From the NCBI GenBank assembly GCA_963575745.1, contig CAUYUJ010014260.1:682787-746786 (forward strand): a DNA stretch of 64,000 bases. The letters run 5' to 3'. Both the position numbers and the translations under genes were made by a program. Source of the DNA: Prorocentrum cordatum (Eukaryota > Sar > Dinophyceae > Prorocentrales > Prorocentraceae). The stretch's first letter is position 1. Every line of letters starts with the position of its first letter. Below the pieces are notes generated by a model. It was not told where the DNA came from and ran no database searches. It was given only the letters and a program-made list of their open reading frames with translations. Shown here one piece after another: positions 56,062-64,000 of this stretch.

Positions 56062-56256
56062 CTATCCGAGGAATGGCGGCGCCCCATGAAATTCGAACGG
56101 CTTCGGTGAGCAACCGCCGAATGCGCCCATCCACGAAATGAATTTTCTAGATCTGGCCACTTCGAGCGCGAGCACGACGCGATCTATCTTGGAAAGGAGG
56201 GAGTTCTTGGGCTGCTCCACCACCCAGTAGATGCATCGAGACGTGCAAAAACCCAT
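56062..56256 (-). CDS. C5-cytosine methyltransferase-like protein, second exon
   Basis: The frame reads RCIYWVVEQPKNSLLSKIDR, VVLALEVARSRKFISWMGAF and CSPKPFEFHG. VVEQP lies where C5 methyltransferases have motif VI (E-N-V/P). The reading is good to an in-frame TAG at 56062-56064. An upstream frame carries LRLLKVVHHGF, which probably belongs before RCIYW after a shift, so the exon border is near 56290. Confidence 0.55.
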   Translation of the reverse strand: MGFCTSRCIYWVVEQPKNSLLSKIDRVVLALEVARSRKFISWMGAFGGCSPKPFEFHGAPPFLG

Positions 56257-56310
56257 GATGTACGACCTTCAGCAATCGCAAACTTATGAATCCAGGACGT
56301 TGGCATTCCG

Positions 56311-56386
56311 GCTGAGCCCCCCCACCCCCCCCACCCCACCCACCCCTCGAGGGAAGGGGGGGGGGGGGGGGAGGCTCAGCGACGTC
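56311..56386. repeat. Imperfect palindrome with C-rich and G-rich arms
   Basis: GCTGAGCC and a C-rich tract face a G-rich tract and GGCTCAGC, about a centre CCCTCGAGGG. Arm lengths differ by about six bases. It lies between the two methyltransferase-like exons. Confidence 0.8.
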
Positions 56387-56599
56387 GAGGGTCGTCGAGT
56401 GGGAAGAAACATGAAGTACCAATGTCCCTGGAAGATTCTGGCGCGACGTGATCCACGCGCCCGCTCGAAGGCGAAACAGGGGAATGGCGAGGTAACGACA
56501 GAAACGAGTGCGATGGGGGAGTCGATACCCAGGGGTGGCCAATGGGGGCGGGCGTGCACGTGGACAGTGACCCCCCGCCAACCTCAAACCAATGCAATG

Positions 56600-57172
56600 C
56601 TAAGTCTGCCCCCATTTCAAATGACAGTTCATGACATTAGCGTAGAAACGTAGGTTCCCCTCTGCGCAATCGCGGCGGTACTCATGAGCAGTGCCGATGG
56701 GGTCTGAATTAGATCGTTTGGTATGCCCCATTGCCAGCATAATGAATGTCTTGCACTCGGGAGAAAGCCATGCCAATCCACCTTGCACAACTGAGTTTAC
56801 CAAGTATAACACATACAGGGTGCCCATGAGCGAACATATATCTTGCCAATCGTGATGTTCCCTATCAACAGTGAACGTCCTGAGGGAATGCACTGACTGG
56901 AGATGCCGAGAGATGCCCGCAGCGCCAGCGCAGATCTCCACAAGTACGACGTTACGCGGGGTTTGCATCGTAGTTGACCTGACACACCCAATCACCATAT
57001 CGAGCGATGCGCCTTCGGCCAACATGTCACTTGGGGCTCCCTTTGACAGCAAAGTAATGCACGAGGTCGCTGCCTTATCAAATGCCAAGCAGCACGGGTC
57101 CAGCGGCGCGCGTGCGCCGAGAGCCGACCACGTCAGCACCAGCGACACGAGCTTGACACTAATTCCAGCCAT
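56600..57172 (-). CDS. C5-cytosine methyltransferase-like protein, N-terminal exon
   Basis: From ATG 57172 the frame gives MAGISVKLVSLVLTWSALGA, a hydrophobic start that may be a signal, then VLVEICAGAAGISRHLQ (residues 77-92), the SAM-binding motif I of C5 methyltransferases, and VDREHHDWQDI, with a place for motif II. GGLAWLSPECKTF (131-143) fills the position of the catalytic PCQ motif IV, with Pro-Glu-Cys. The text stays good to KRSNSDPIG and CAEGN (to about 56660), after which a frame of lower sense runs to the stop. I also know this as a family repeated in dinoflagellate genomes. Catalytic activity is not assured. Confidence 0.6.
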   Translation of the reverse strand: MAGISVKLVSLVLTWSALGARAPLDPCCLAFDKAATSCITLLSKGAPSDMLAEGASLDMVIGCVRSTTMQTPRNVVLVEICAGAAGISRHLQSVHSLRTFTVDREHHDWQDICSLMGTLYVLYLVNSVVQGGLAWLSPECKTFIMLAMGHTKRSNSDPIGTAHEYRRDCAEGNLRFYANVMNCHLKWGQT

Positions 57173-57198
57173 CGCCCCTTCGAGAACAGAATGTGAGG

Positions 57199-57350
57199 TT
57201 GTAGCAGCTGCCCAACTAGATCTATGAGCCGATGCAGACGGTTCGGAAAGGATACCCGATGTGCGAAAATTGCACTGCTGCGAAGCGCTCTATTCAACGA
57301 TTCGTCCAAGTACGTGGCATCTAATTTTGGCACACCATGCCACGGGATCC
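57199..57350 (-). pseudogene. Transposase candidate, last block
   Basis: The frame reads IPWHGVPKLDATYLDESLNR, ALRSSAIFAHRVSFPNRLHR and LIDLVGQLLQPH. DESLN is the expected partner of the KRHLLCHMIH block. The frame stays open to 57133, so it overlaps the start of the next gene (ATG 57172) by 40 bases; the true end is not clear. Confidence 0.5.
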
Positions 57351-57551
57351 TTTGGGGTTCACTCAACAAGTGTCTCACGCCACTAACGCCGACAGTCTTC
57401 ATCACCACCACCAGCATCATTGTCTCCATCTCCAGTTGTCCATCCCATCCCTCCCCCTTGTGTTTGTTTGTTGTTACGCGCGCGTGGCTCGCAATGTGCA
57501 CTCCCCGTTTGAACGTGTGCCCACGCGTAGTCCACGACGCTTGTGAATGAA

Positions 57552-57593
57552 ATGTCACAAACGAGAGCAGCTAGCTGCTCTCGTTTGTGACAT
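57552..57593. repeat. Perfect 42 bp palindrome
   Basis: The sequence is symmetric about 57572/57573 (core AGCAGCTAGCTGCT), and symmetric to 57547-57598 with one mismatch. It lies between two blocks of the transposase candidate, probably in an intron. Confidence 0.95.
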
Positions 57594-57877
57594 ATCATAT
57601 CAATGATTCGTCTCACTCGTTTCTGGGGTTGTACGCCAATGTGTATGCATACCTACGTGCCCTCCTCTCCGTGCATGCATGTTGGCGCGCTTCCATGGTG
57701 TGTTGCACGCAGTTGTTGCATTGCGCGCCCCTCCCCCCTCTGGTTTCTGCCACCGCGTCGGACCAACGTCACCCTTCAACCTTGAACTCCAACGCGCTGG
57801 AGGCACGGGGCGGCGGCGTCGACGCACATCGAACCCAGCTGCGAAGCTGGCACTCGTGGCCGCCAGACCCCCCATAC

Positions 57878-57955
57878 ATATATATATATATATATATATA
57901 TACAAGTATATATACACACACATATATACACAGACATGCATATATATATAGACAT
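57878..57955. repeat. (TA)n-rich microsatellite
   Basis: TATATA run and ACATATAC units, in the presumed intron of the transposase candidate. Confidence 0.9.
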
Positions 57956-57974
57956 ATGCGTCACAGCCCACTCT

Positions 57975-58243
57975 CCTGTGGATCATGTGGCAGAGCAGAT
58001 GGCGTTTCGGAGCAATGCGGATGTTTGCTTCGTTGCCTATCATAATGTGGCAGTCCAATGCCGTTCTGATATGCTGCATCGCATCGGGAGGAGGTAAACA
58101 TGCGTGAGCTGCCAGCTCGCTCCGTAGCACTCTGAGCGTCTCCCCAGCCCCGAGTAGCGCATGCCCAAAAATGTGAGACCTCCGTATTTCAAAAGCTGCG
58201 CCATTACAAAGTCGATCACGACCGCCACCTCTGCAGCTTTCAA
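57975..58243 (-). pseudogene. Transposase candidate, third block
   Basis: In one frame: KAAEVAVVIDFVMAQLLKYG and GLTFLGMRYSGLG. After a shift at about 58145: AGETLRVLRSELAAHACLPP, DAMQHIRTALDCHIMIGNEA and IRIAPKRHLLCHMIHR. The I-x-P-K-x-H-L-x-x-H ending is the part that, in related dinoflagellate proteins as I recall them, precedes a D-E-S-L-N block, and that block does follow at 57.3 kb. Between lie a (TA)n tract and a palindrome, so this is probably an exon end. Confidence 0.5.
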
Positions 58244-58716
58244 CGACGTGGCTCCGCCAGGGTGTTCTGGGTTCTGGGGGGTGTAGCTTCGCTTTGTTAT
58301 TCACCCTTCTATTCCTCCTCACCCTGTCTCCATCGCCTCTTCCTCCTCCGCATGTTCGTCGTCCTCATCCTCCTCCTCATCATCATCCTCGTCGTCCTCC
58401 TCCTCCCCCCTTTCATCCCCCCCCCTCATTCCCCTCATTCTCCCCCTTCTCCTCCTCGTCCTTCTTCCCATCCCCTTCTTCTCCTTCGCCTGCCCCCCCC
58501 CCCCCCCCTCCGCTCGTGCTCCGGGTGCTCTGGGAGCTCGGGGTGGAGGGGCAGAGGAGGGGGGGGGAATAAGAGGAGAAGGAGGAGGACGATGAGGAAG
58601 ATGAGGAGAGAAGGATGGTGAGGAGGAGAGGGGCACGAGGAGGAGGTGGAGAGGAATGAGAGGAGGAGGAAGAGCACCTGGCGCGCGGTCATGATCGGCC
58701 GCGCGCGGCAATTCAG

Positions 58717-58920
58717 CTACAGGCGCATCATCTGAACAGAGATGGGCCGCACATCACCCCCAAGGCGCTCCGCGCATTCTGGGCAGTGGTCTATGCAGAA
58801 GTTCTCATGATATAGAAAGCACCAGAGGCGCGCTGCCTGAGCTTCAGTCAGGCGGCCCCCGTCCTTGGCCTCCTGTGGGTGTATATCGATGTGACACCGC
58901 AAACTCATGCGCAAAATCAT
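58717..58920 (-). CDS. Hypothetical Cys/His-rich block
   Basis: The frame reads HIDIHPQEAKDGGRLTEAQA, ARLWCFLYHENFCIDHCPEC and GGDVRPISVQMMRL, then stops at 58717. The Cys and His spacing suggests a zinc site. Its nominal ATG (58920) lies inside a palindrome (58898-58949), so the coding probably starts inside it or is spliced. It may be an exon of the surrounding gene. Confidence 0.4.
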   Translation of the reverse strand: MILRMSLRCHIDIHPQEAKDGGRLTEAQAARLWCFLYHENFCIDHCPECAERLGGDVRPISVQMMRL

Positions 58921-58949
58921 ACGCGTATGGTTTTGCGCATGAGTTTGCG
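58898..58949. repeat. 52 bp palindrome, one mismatch
   Basis: Arms such as GCAAACTCATGCGCAAAA pair around the centre ACG|CGT (58923/58924); a single T:G pair breaks symmetry. It is related in sequence to the foldback cluster near 63.5 kb. Confidence 0.93.
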
Positions 58950-59113
58950 TGGGGTGGTATCTCGCTCAGCGCAGAGCGATATACTATCGGCTTCCCAGGG
59001 AGGTTGGCTGTTTGGAAGGGGGGTTACACTGACACATGAGGGGGGCGATGTTTCCGGAGCCGCTGGCGGCACAGGTGATGAGGGCATCCCTGGGAAGAAT
59101 GATTTCACACGTG

Positions 59114-59794
59114 TTAGTGCCGAGTTGTTCGGTTCCCTTCGCATCGGCCCAATCGGGCCAGTAAAGTCCCCGACGAGACCATGGTGGGCACATGTGTTGT
59201 TGTTGCTCTGTCCTGCCGGTGCCTCTCGTGGTCCCGATTCATCGGCTCGCTGCGCCCGTCGCGGCGCTGGCTGGCTGGCTGGCTGGCGCCGTCGCTGCAC
59301 CCGTCGCTGCTGGCCTCGTCGGCGCCCGTGCCGGCGTCGTCGGTGGCTTTGGCCGCTGACTCGCCTGCGCCGCTGTCGGCCTCGTCGGCGATAAGGCCGC
59401 TCGAGTCGTCATCGTCGACATCGCCTGTGCCAGTGCCGCCGCTGGTCACGGCCCCCGAGATCACGCCGTTGGCGTCGCCGACACCGACGTGGTCTGGCTC
59501 CAGGGGGTCGTCGTGGTTATCCTCGCGGCCCTCGACGTCGTCTGGCTCCAGGGGGTCGTCGTGGCTGTCGTCCTCGTCTGGAAACATGCCGACGACATCG
59601 CTGGATGCGTCGCTGCCCTCCATGTGCCATATCGGGTCGTCGTTCCTGACCATGCCGTCGTCGCTGTCGCTGCTCGAGGGTGCTCCTCTGGTGAGGCCAT
59701 GCTGCCAGTCACGCACTTGCCCTGTTGTGTAGTGTTGCAATACGTCTCTCCACTCGTCGTGCGACGTCCAATCGGAATTCACGGGGCGAGACAT
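59114..59794 (-). CDS. Hypothetical acidic protein inside the transposase locus
   Basis: From an ATG at 59794 the frame has 226 residues: MSRPVNSDWTSHDEWRDVLQ, GQVRDWQHGLTRGAPSS, then an Asp/Glu/Ser-rich tract with HDDPLEPDDV and HDDPLEPDHV as an internal repeat. Low complexity limits what can be said. It lies between blocks of the transposase candidate and may be an extra exon, a nested gene or a chance frame through a GTC-rich tract. Confidence 0.35.
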   Translation of the reverse strand: MSRPVNSDWTSHDEWRDVLQHYTTGQVRDWQHGLTRGAPSSSDSDDGMVRNDDPIWHMEGSDASSDVVGMFPDEDDSHDDPLEPDDVEGREDNHDDPLEPDHVGVGDANGVISGAVTSGGTGTGDVDDDDSSGLIADEADSGAGESAAKATDDAGTGADEASSDGCSDGASQPASQRRDGRSEPMNRDHERHRQDRATTTHVPTMVSSGTLLARLGRCEGNRTTRH

Positions 59795-59933
59795 GTGGAA
59801 ATGCCGTTGGCGTCTGGTCTGGAGCAACGCCGATAAAATGCACGTGTCGCTCCCGAATCGGTTTGAGCCCAAATGGTTACGCAACTGTCGTCTCAGGGTT
59901 GCAGTGTCAGCTTTGCATTCCCAACTCAGCCCC

Positions 59934-59997
59934 AACTGAGTTGGAACTGAGTTGGGAACTGAGTTAACTCAGTTCCCAACTCAGTTCCAACTCAGTT
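59934..59997. repeat. Perfect 64 bp palindrome
   Basis: The strand is its own reverse complement across 64 bases, centred between 59965 and 59966. It is built from repeats of AACTGAGTTGG and its inverse. It lies in non-coding DNA of the transposase locus. Confidence 0.95.
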
Positions 59998-60229
59998 CTA
60001 ACTCAGCCCCAACTCTGCAACGCACCCCGCATTCTCAACGCAGCTCCAGTACCCCCAGTGGGCGGGGTTAGCGGATCCAAAGGGCTGAGCTCGTTCAACA
60101 GGCCATTGGGGAACGGGTCGCGCACTCATTGTGAGTTTGTCCCGAGAGCGTCCGTTTTTTTAAACTGTCCGTTTGCTCCCTCTCTTCTTGCAGCGTAACG
60201 CCACCCCCTCCGCGTCGTCCGCCTCATCC

Positions 60230-60350
60230 CAGTCCTCCTCCTCCTCCTCCTCCCTCTCCTCCTCCTCCTCCTCCTCCTCCGCCGCCTCCTCCCCCTCCTC
60301 CTCATTCCCCTCCTCATCCTTCTCTGGCATCCCCATCCTTATCCTTCTCA
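60230..60350. repeat. (CCT)n-rich tract
   Basis: CCTCCT units in the presumed long intron of the transposase candidate. Confidence 0.9.
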
Positions 60351-60676
60351 TCCCGCCTCTCATCCCCCTCATCCCGCTCATTTTCCGACCCTCGCGCTCC
60401 CTGCGCCCGCTCGCATCAGTTTCGCAGACTGTGTTAGCAATTCGTCGTATCCCACATCCCCCCTCCCTCATCGTCATGCCCCCTCCCCCCCCACGTCATC
60501 CTACTTCTCTGCTGGATGGGGCGGGGATCGGGTGGCCGTCTTTCAGAGCGCGAGCCTTTGCCCCCTGGTTCGCCGAGATCCTTGATCTTACACAGGAGGC
60601 GGGGGCGCGGGAAAATGCCGGCCCCCCAATCCCCACCCCGTACCAGAAAGAAGTTGGACGACATGAGAGACGTGCT

Positions 60677-60910
60677 GACGACGAGCTGACGGATGATTGA
60701 GATGCCAAAAAAATGAGTTGTGTCCTGCAGCGATGCGCCGTGGCGCTTGCCGAGGATCTTCGGTGTCAAGGTGCTCAAGCGCCGCTCCTGCGGCACGTTG
60801 GCCTTCATGTGTGTATCCATGTCGGCCTTGATAAACGCTAACATGTTACTGTGCACTTGATCTACGGTCCCGCCCAATTTCAACGGGTTCTTCAATATGA
60901 GTCGGTGCAT
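60677..60910 (-). pseudogene. Transposase candidate, second block after a frameshift
   Basis: The text continues directly from the previous block after one skipped base: RLILKNPLKLGGTVDQVHSN, then DMDTHMKANVPQERRLSTLT and KILGKRHGASLQDTTHFFGI. The join has no splice signals, so it is a frameshift in one exon. After about 60677 the sense fades into a Ser/Pro-rich frame and low-complexity DNA, which I take as intron. Confidence 0.5.
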
Positions 60911-60920
60911 CGAAGGCGCT

Positions 60921-62288
60921 AACCCACCTCGTCGCTGGTCCGAAATAAAATTTATGGAGCTCGTCCACAGCTAAGGAGTTCGCTGGGGACGTGGCCAATT
61001 CCTGTGAAAACACAAGGCATCGGTTGGAAACGCAGTCCATGATTCTGCCCGTTGGATCTACCCGCGCCCACCACATCGTCACGCGAGACGGGGGCGTGAC
61101 AGCTTTGAGCGACGCAATATCTGGCAACGACCTTGACGGGCATAGCCGATCACCTGGTTGCAAGCGGGCGTTGTTGATGACCACGTCCTGAAATATCAAC
61201 CTGCCGCCGAGTCCTTTCGATGGTTTGACCCACCTCAAAGAACTAGTGAGTGATCTCACGTCCGCTGGCACGACCAAATCTACATGTATTTCGCACATCT
61301 GGCACGCTTGGAAATAACCCTCGTGAGTTCGCAATGGCCACGGCGGGTCTGGTGCCCCGAGGAGGCCGTCGCATGAATGGAGTTCGTCCTTGCTGCAATT
61401 GCAAAATTGGCGCGGGCCCCAGTGGGGCCCCCAGCTTGACAGGCCGAGCGTGTGCGTATGCTCGGCCCAATCTCCCTCGATGTATAGCAGCGCGGCAGTG
61501 AACGGAAGTTCCTTGCCAGGTTCCCAAGCTAGTGGCAACTTAGTTTTGCCATCTGAGAATGTGAGCGGGACCGTGCCGTTCTTGAGGGCTGCAAATTGCC
61601 ATTCGATTTGTTGCATCAACGGGAAGTGCGCACAATGCCCCCTACATCCACACTGGCACGCGTCTTGGCCCTTGACGGCATTGATCAGATGTCGGCGGCC
61701 CGTGAGCAAATTGATTGCCCAGAAGCCAAGCACGGTGTCGCAGCGGCCCGCCGCCTGGGCGATATATTGCACCCCGTCAAGGTACAGCCCCATCGGGATA
61801 GGACGTCGTCGTCCACGAGTGGGCGCGTCGATCACGGCGGGGTGCTGGAGATGCGCTGGGACATTCAACACTGGCTTCGCACCATCAACGAGATCAGTCG
61901 CGATGGAAACGTCCGACTTGAGTTCATCCTCCAACGAGTCCAAGATGATTATGCTAGGCACTTTCCGACGCGCGCGTCCGCGCGATTGGTCAAACATCGG
62001 GGCCCATACATGTTCGAACAGTCCTGATGGAGGTGGCATTGCCCGATCCAGGTGCTGCCGGTAGTTGCCGGTGCTCTGGTGAGGCGGGTATGCGTATCGA
62101 GCCCAATCCCCACTTTTAATGTTTGCCAGCTTGCCGTAATGGCATAGAATGCTGAAATCTTTCGCCGTTAATTTGCACATGGCGTACATCTGCGAGAGAC
62201 GCTTGAGCATCTCAGCGCCCGCTTGCCTCTCTGACTGGCGCGACGGCTGCCACAGGCGGGGCCCAGGTGGAGTTCGGGACCTATCCAT
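60921..62288 (-). CDS. CACTA/Plavaka/KDZ-like transposase candidate, first and longest block
   Basis: From the ATG at 62288 about 456 residues are meaningful. A Lys/Arg-rich N-terminus (KLTAKDFSILCHYGKLA) precedes MGLYLDGVQY (Asp171), a Cys cluster CQCGCRGHC (211-219), ALLYIEGDWAEHTHTLG (Asp273) followed by FCNC, and NSLAVDELHKFYFG (Asp442). The spacing of acidic motifs around a Cys-rich insert resembles RNase H-fold DDE transposases of CACTA or Plavaka type, where D-G, D-x-x and D-x-L-H recur. I also recognise it as a family abundant in dinoflagellate genomes without a firm name. At about 60915 a +1 frameshift carries the text into the next block. The published family call would need profile searches; a host protein is possible. 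Confidence 0.6.
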
Positions 62289-62371
62289 GATGATTAGGGC
62301 GCACGTGCGCTTGACCCAAACGTGCCATGGGATGGTGCTGCAAGTGCGTGGGGCAGTGGCTCAGTGTAACA

Positions 62372-62468
62372 CTGATGATGGTGCTGATGATGATGATGAT
62401 GCTGATGATGATGATGCTAATGGCGCAGATGATGATGGTGCTGATGATGACGATGATGATGATGATAC
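62372..62468. repeat. (GAT)n microsatellite
   Basis: GATGAT with GCT/GAC interruptions, just upstream of the transposase start. Confidence 0.93.
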
Positions 62469-63507
62469 GCGCGTCGTCCACGAGACGTTATATGGACGAC
62501 GAGGCGACAAGCGCGCGTGCATGCGTGTTGTCTGTGACACATGGTATGACGTGCACCCGTGCAGTTGTCGCATGCTATCATGCCCCATTGGTGCACGCGT
62601 GTTGACGTCGTTGTAACCGTGACCCCGGGAGGCGAACATGCGTCCGATCCCGATAGACATCGCGCGCAACGATTGGCAGCATCGCCATGCATGTAGGCCG
62701 ACGCCTGATCCCGCTCGACCCACGGATTAGCAGCGGGAGTTATCAGGAGGAGGACGAGGAGGGGGGGAGGAGGAGGAGAGGGGAAGAGGAGGAAGAGAGG
62801 GAAGGGAGGGGCGATGGGGGCGGTGACCAGGGCGAGGAGGAGGGGGGGCCAGGATGAGGAGCTACGAAGGGAAGGCGGAACAAAAAACGGTCGCCGTTCA
62901 CACTCGCAATGAGGATGGGCCCCAAATCTCGCGATCGACAGCGACCATGCGTTGTCGCGTGCAGCGGTCGTCCTGCCGCGCGCGCACCGCTGGCGCCAGC
63001 GGAGCAGAATCGAATGCGGACATTCTTGCGCGAGCAGGTGGCACAGCGCATCAGGAGCGAGCGGTGGCGACCAGGACACTCGAGCAAGCTATCAACGAAC
63101 GTATGTCAATTGCAAAGATGCATGGGTGCCTCGGGCAAGTGCCTGTCACGGACTATCCGCGTATCAAGGATGCTCGCGCAGGCCTCGTGCTTGCTCAAGT
63201 GCCTCCTCGCTAGCCAGGGGCCATGTTACCCCAGGCTGCCACCTAACAAAATCGAAATCAAATCTGGTTTCACGCTCGAACTAGTGACCAGGCCCCCACA
63301 AGCGTGGGCTATCGCTCCGAGATCGAAGCGTGGTCTTGCCACTCGACTCTCCAAGTGAGGACTCGCCAGCCGACCCTCCCGTCTGTTAGCATGTCATGTC
63401 CTAGCTCTCTCTCTGATCACCGCACCCCATCCCGCTCTCGCCTCGCAATTCCCCCCCCCTGCCTAAACCTCAAAAATCCCCCGGCTCAAGCGAGGTTGTC
63501 GGACCGC

Positions 63508-63644
63508 CTCAAATTCATGCGCGAGTTCATGCGCGTATGAATCGCCATATGAGTTTATGTTGGGTGATTTCATACGGCTCAAACCCGGTTATTTCACGCG
63601 GATCGTGCATTTTCATACGGCTATGTTGGGTGCGTATGAAAATG
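63508..63644. repeat. Foldback cluster with CATACG/CGTATG arms
   Basis: CATTTTCATACG (63608-63619) pairs perfectly with CGTATGAAAATG (63633-63644) around a 13-base loop. TATGTTGGGTG occurs twice, and the left part resembles the palindrome at 58.9 kb. Confidence 0.75.
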
Positions 63645-63823
63645 ATGTTCAAACGGTTGTTCATACTGGTGATTGCCCGGGGATCCAGCCTGAAACACCA
63701 GCGGTTTCGAGCTCCCATCGTGGATTCTGGGTAGTTCACGGGGGCTCTCGGAGAGATGTGGCTGTGACACCAGCGCAGGTCGCACTGCGGGCTCCTGTGG
63801 AGCGAACTGGCTCGCTGGAGTCT

Positions 63824-63991
63824 CTAGCTAGCCGTGGCGGCGCGCATCTGCTTGAGCTCGAAGGTGCACATCAAGACAGTCACGTGGCCCTGGATCGTGT
63901 CGAGGTGGCTGGAGAGCCCGTTGATGGACACCAGCGCGGCGTGGTACTGCTCCTCCCCGACCGCTGACTTGAGCTTGCTGGGCTCCGCCAT
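63824..63991 (-). CDS. Short gene or terminal exon at the window edge
   Basis: The minus strand has ATG at 63989-63991 and a clean 55-codon frame: MAEPSKLKSAVGEEQYHAAL, VSINGLSSHLDTIQGHVTVL and MCTFELKQMRAATAS, then TAG. It is helical and coiled-coil-like. The codon before ATG is open to the window edge, so it may begin further out. The start and tone resemble the coiled-coil frame at 42407-42919. Family unknown. Confidence 0.55.
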   Translation of the reverse strand: MAEPSKLKSAVGEEQYHAALVSINGLSSHLDTIQGHVTVLMCTFELKQMRAATAS

Positions 63992-64000
63992 CACGCACTT

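Overview
The window looks like nuclear DNA of a dinoflagellate; the exact genus cannot be read from it. The signs are: a GC-rich sequence crowded with micro- and minisatellites; very low gene density; same-strand gene fragments in exon-sized blocks; a Ty1/copia-type retroelement whose gag, zinc knuckle and integrase resemble copia elements I know from dinoflagellate genomes; and a 21-base stretch at 43510-43530 (minus) that matches the dinoflagellate spliced leader at 19 positions. Every coding region I can support lies on the minus strand. Most long open frames elsewhere are by-products of GC-rich triplet repeats.

Layout. 1-24 kb is almost wholly repeat: degenerate gcgcca/ttgcac clusters, ATCGAT repeats, (GTC)n, (TCC)n, arrays of a CCAAGAGGCCC-type 10-12 bp unit, a roughly 100 bp minisatellite in two inverted arms (11.4-12.5 kb and 17.1-18.1 kb), a CACCCGCGACC minisatellite, a 500 bp purine tract and a 100 bp assembly gap at 18901-19000. 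24056-32448 is a structurally complete but decayed copia retrotransposon, with two LTRs of about 225 bp (about 88% identical by hand alignment), a TGG-start primer site, a polypurine tract, a possible 5 bp target duplication, and gag, protease, integrase, reverse transcriptase and RNase H broken by frameshifts and at least one stop. 33451-35040 encodes a membrane-anchored SGNH/PC-esterase-like protein; its recognisable coding ends exactly where a dispersed repeat begins. 36-41 kb and 44-51 kb are repeats and unassigned DNA. 41736-43530 holds frameshifted reading frames that follow the spliced-leader relic: a small membrane protein, a coiled coil and a tandem 91-residue repeat. 51-53.5 kb holds fragments of a zinc-finger/RD-rich protein.

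55.8-62.3 kb is the most unusual part. A long protein with the layout of a CACTA/Plavaka/KDZ-like DDE transposase (first open block 480 aa, then at least three more blocks) runs directly into a protein with the motif order of a C5-cytosine DNA methyltransferase (ICAGAAG, PEC, EQP). Four large DNA palindromes lie in the non-coding blocks of this pair, one of them a perfect 64 bp palindrome. A transposase-like gene next to a DNA-modifying enzyme recalls KDZ elements with TET/JBP genes in fungi and methyltransferases captured by retrotransposons in dinoflagellates. That the two form one mobile unit is inference. A further minus-strand gene enters at the right edge (63824-63991).
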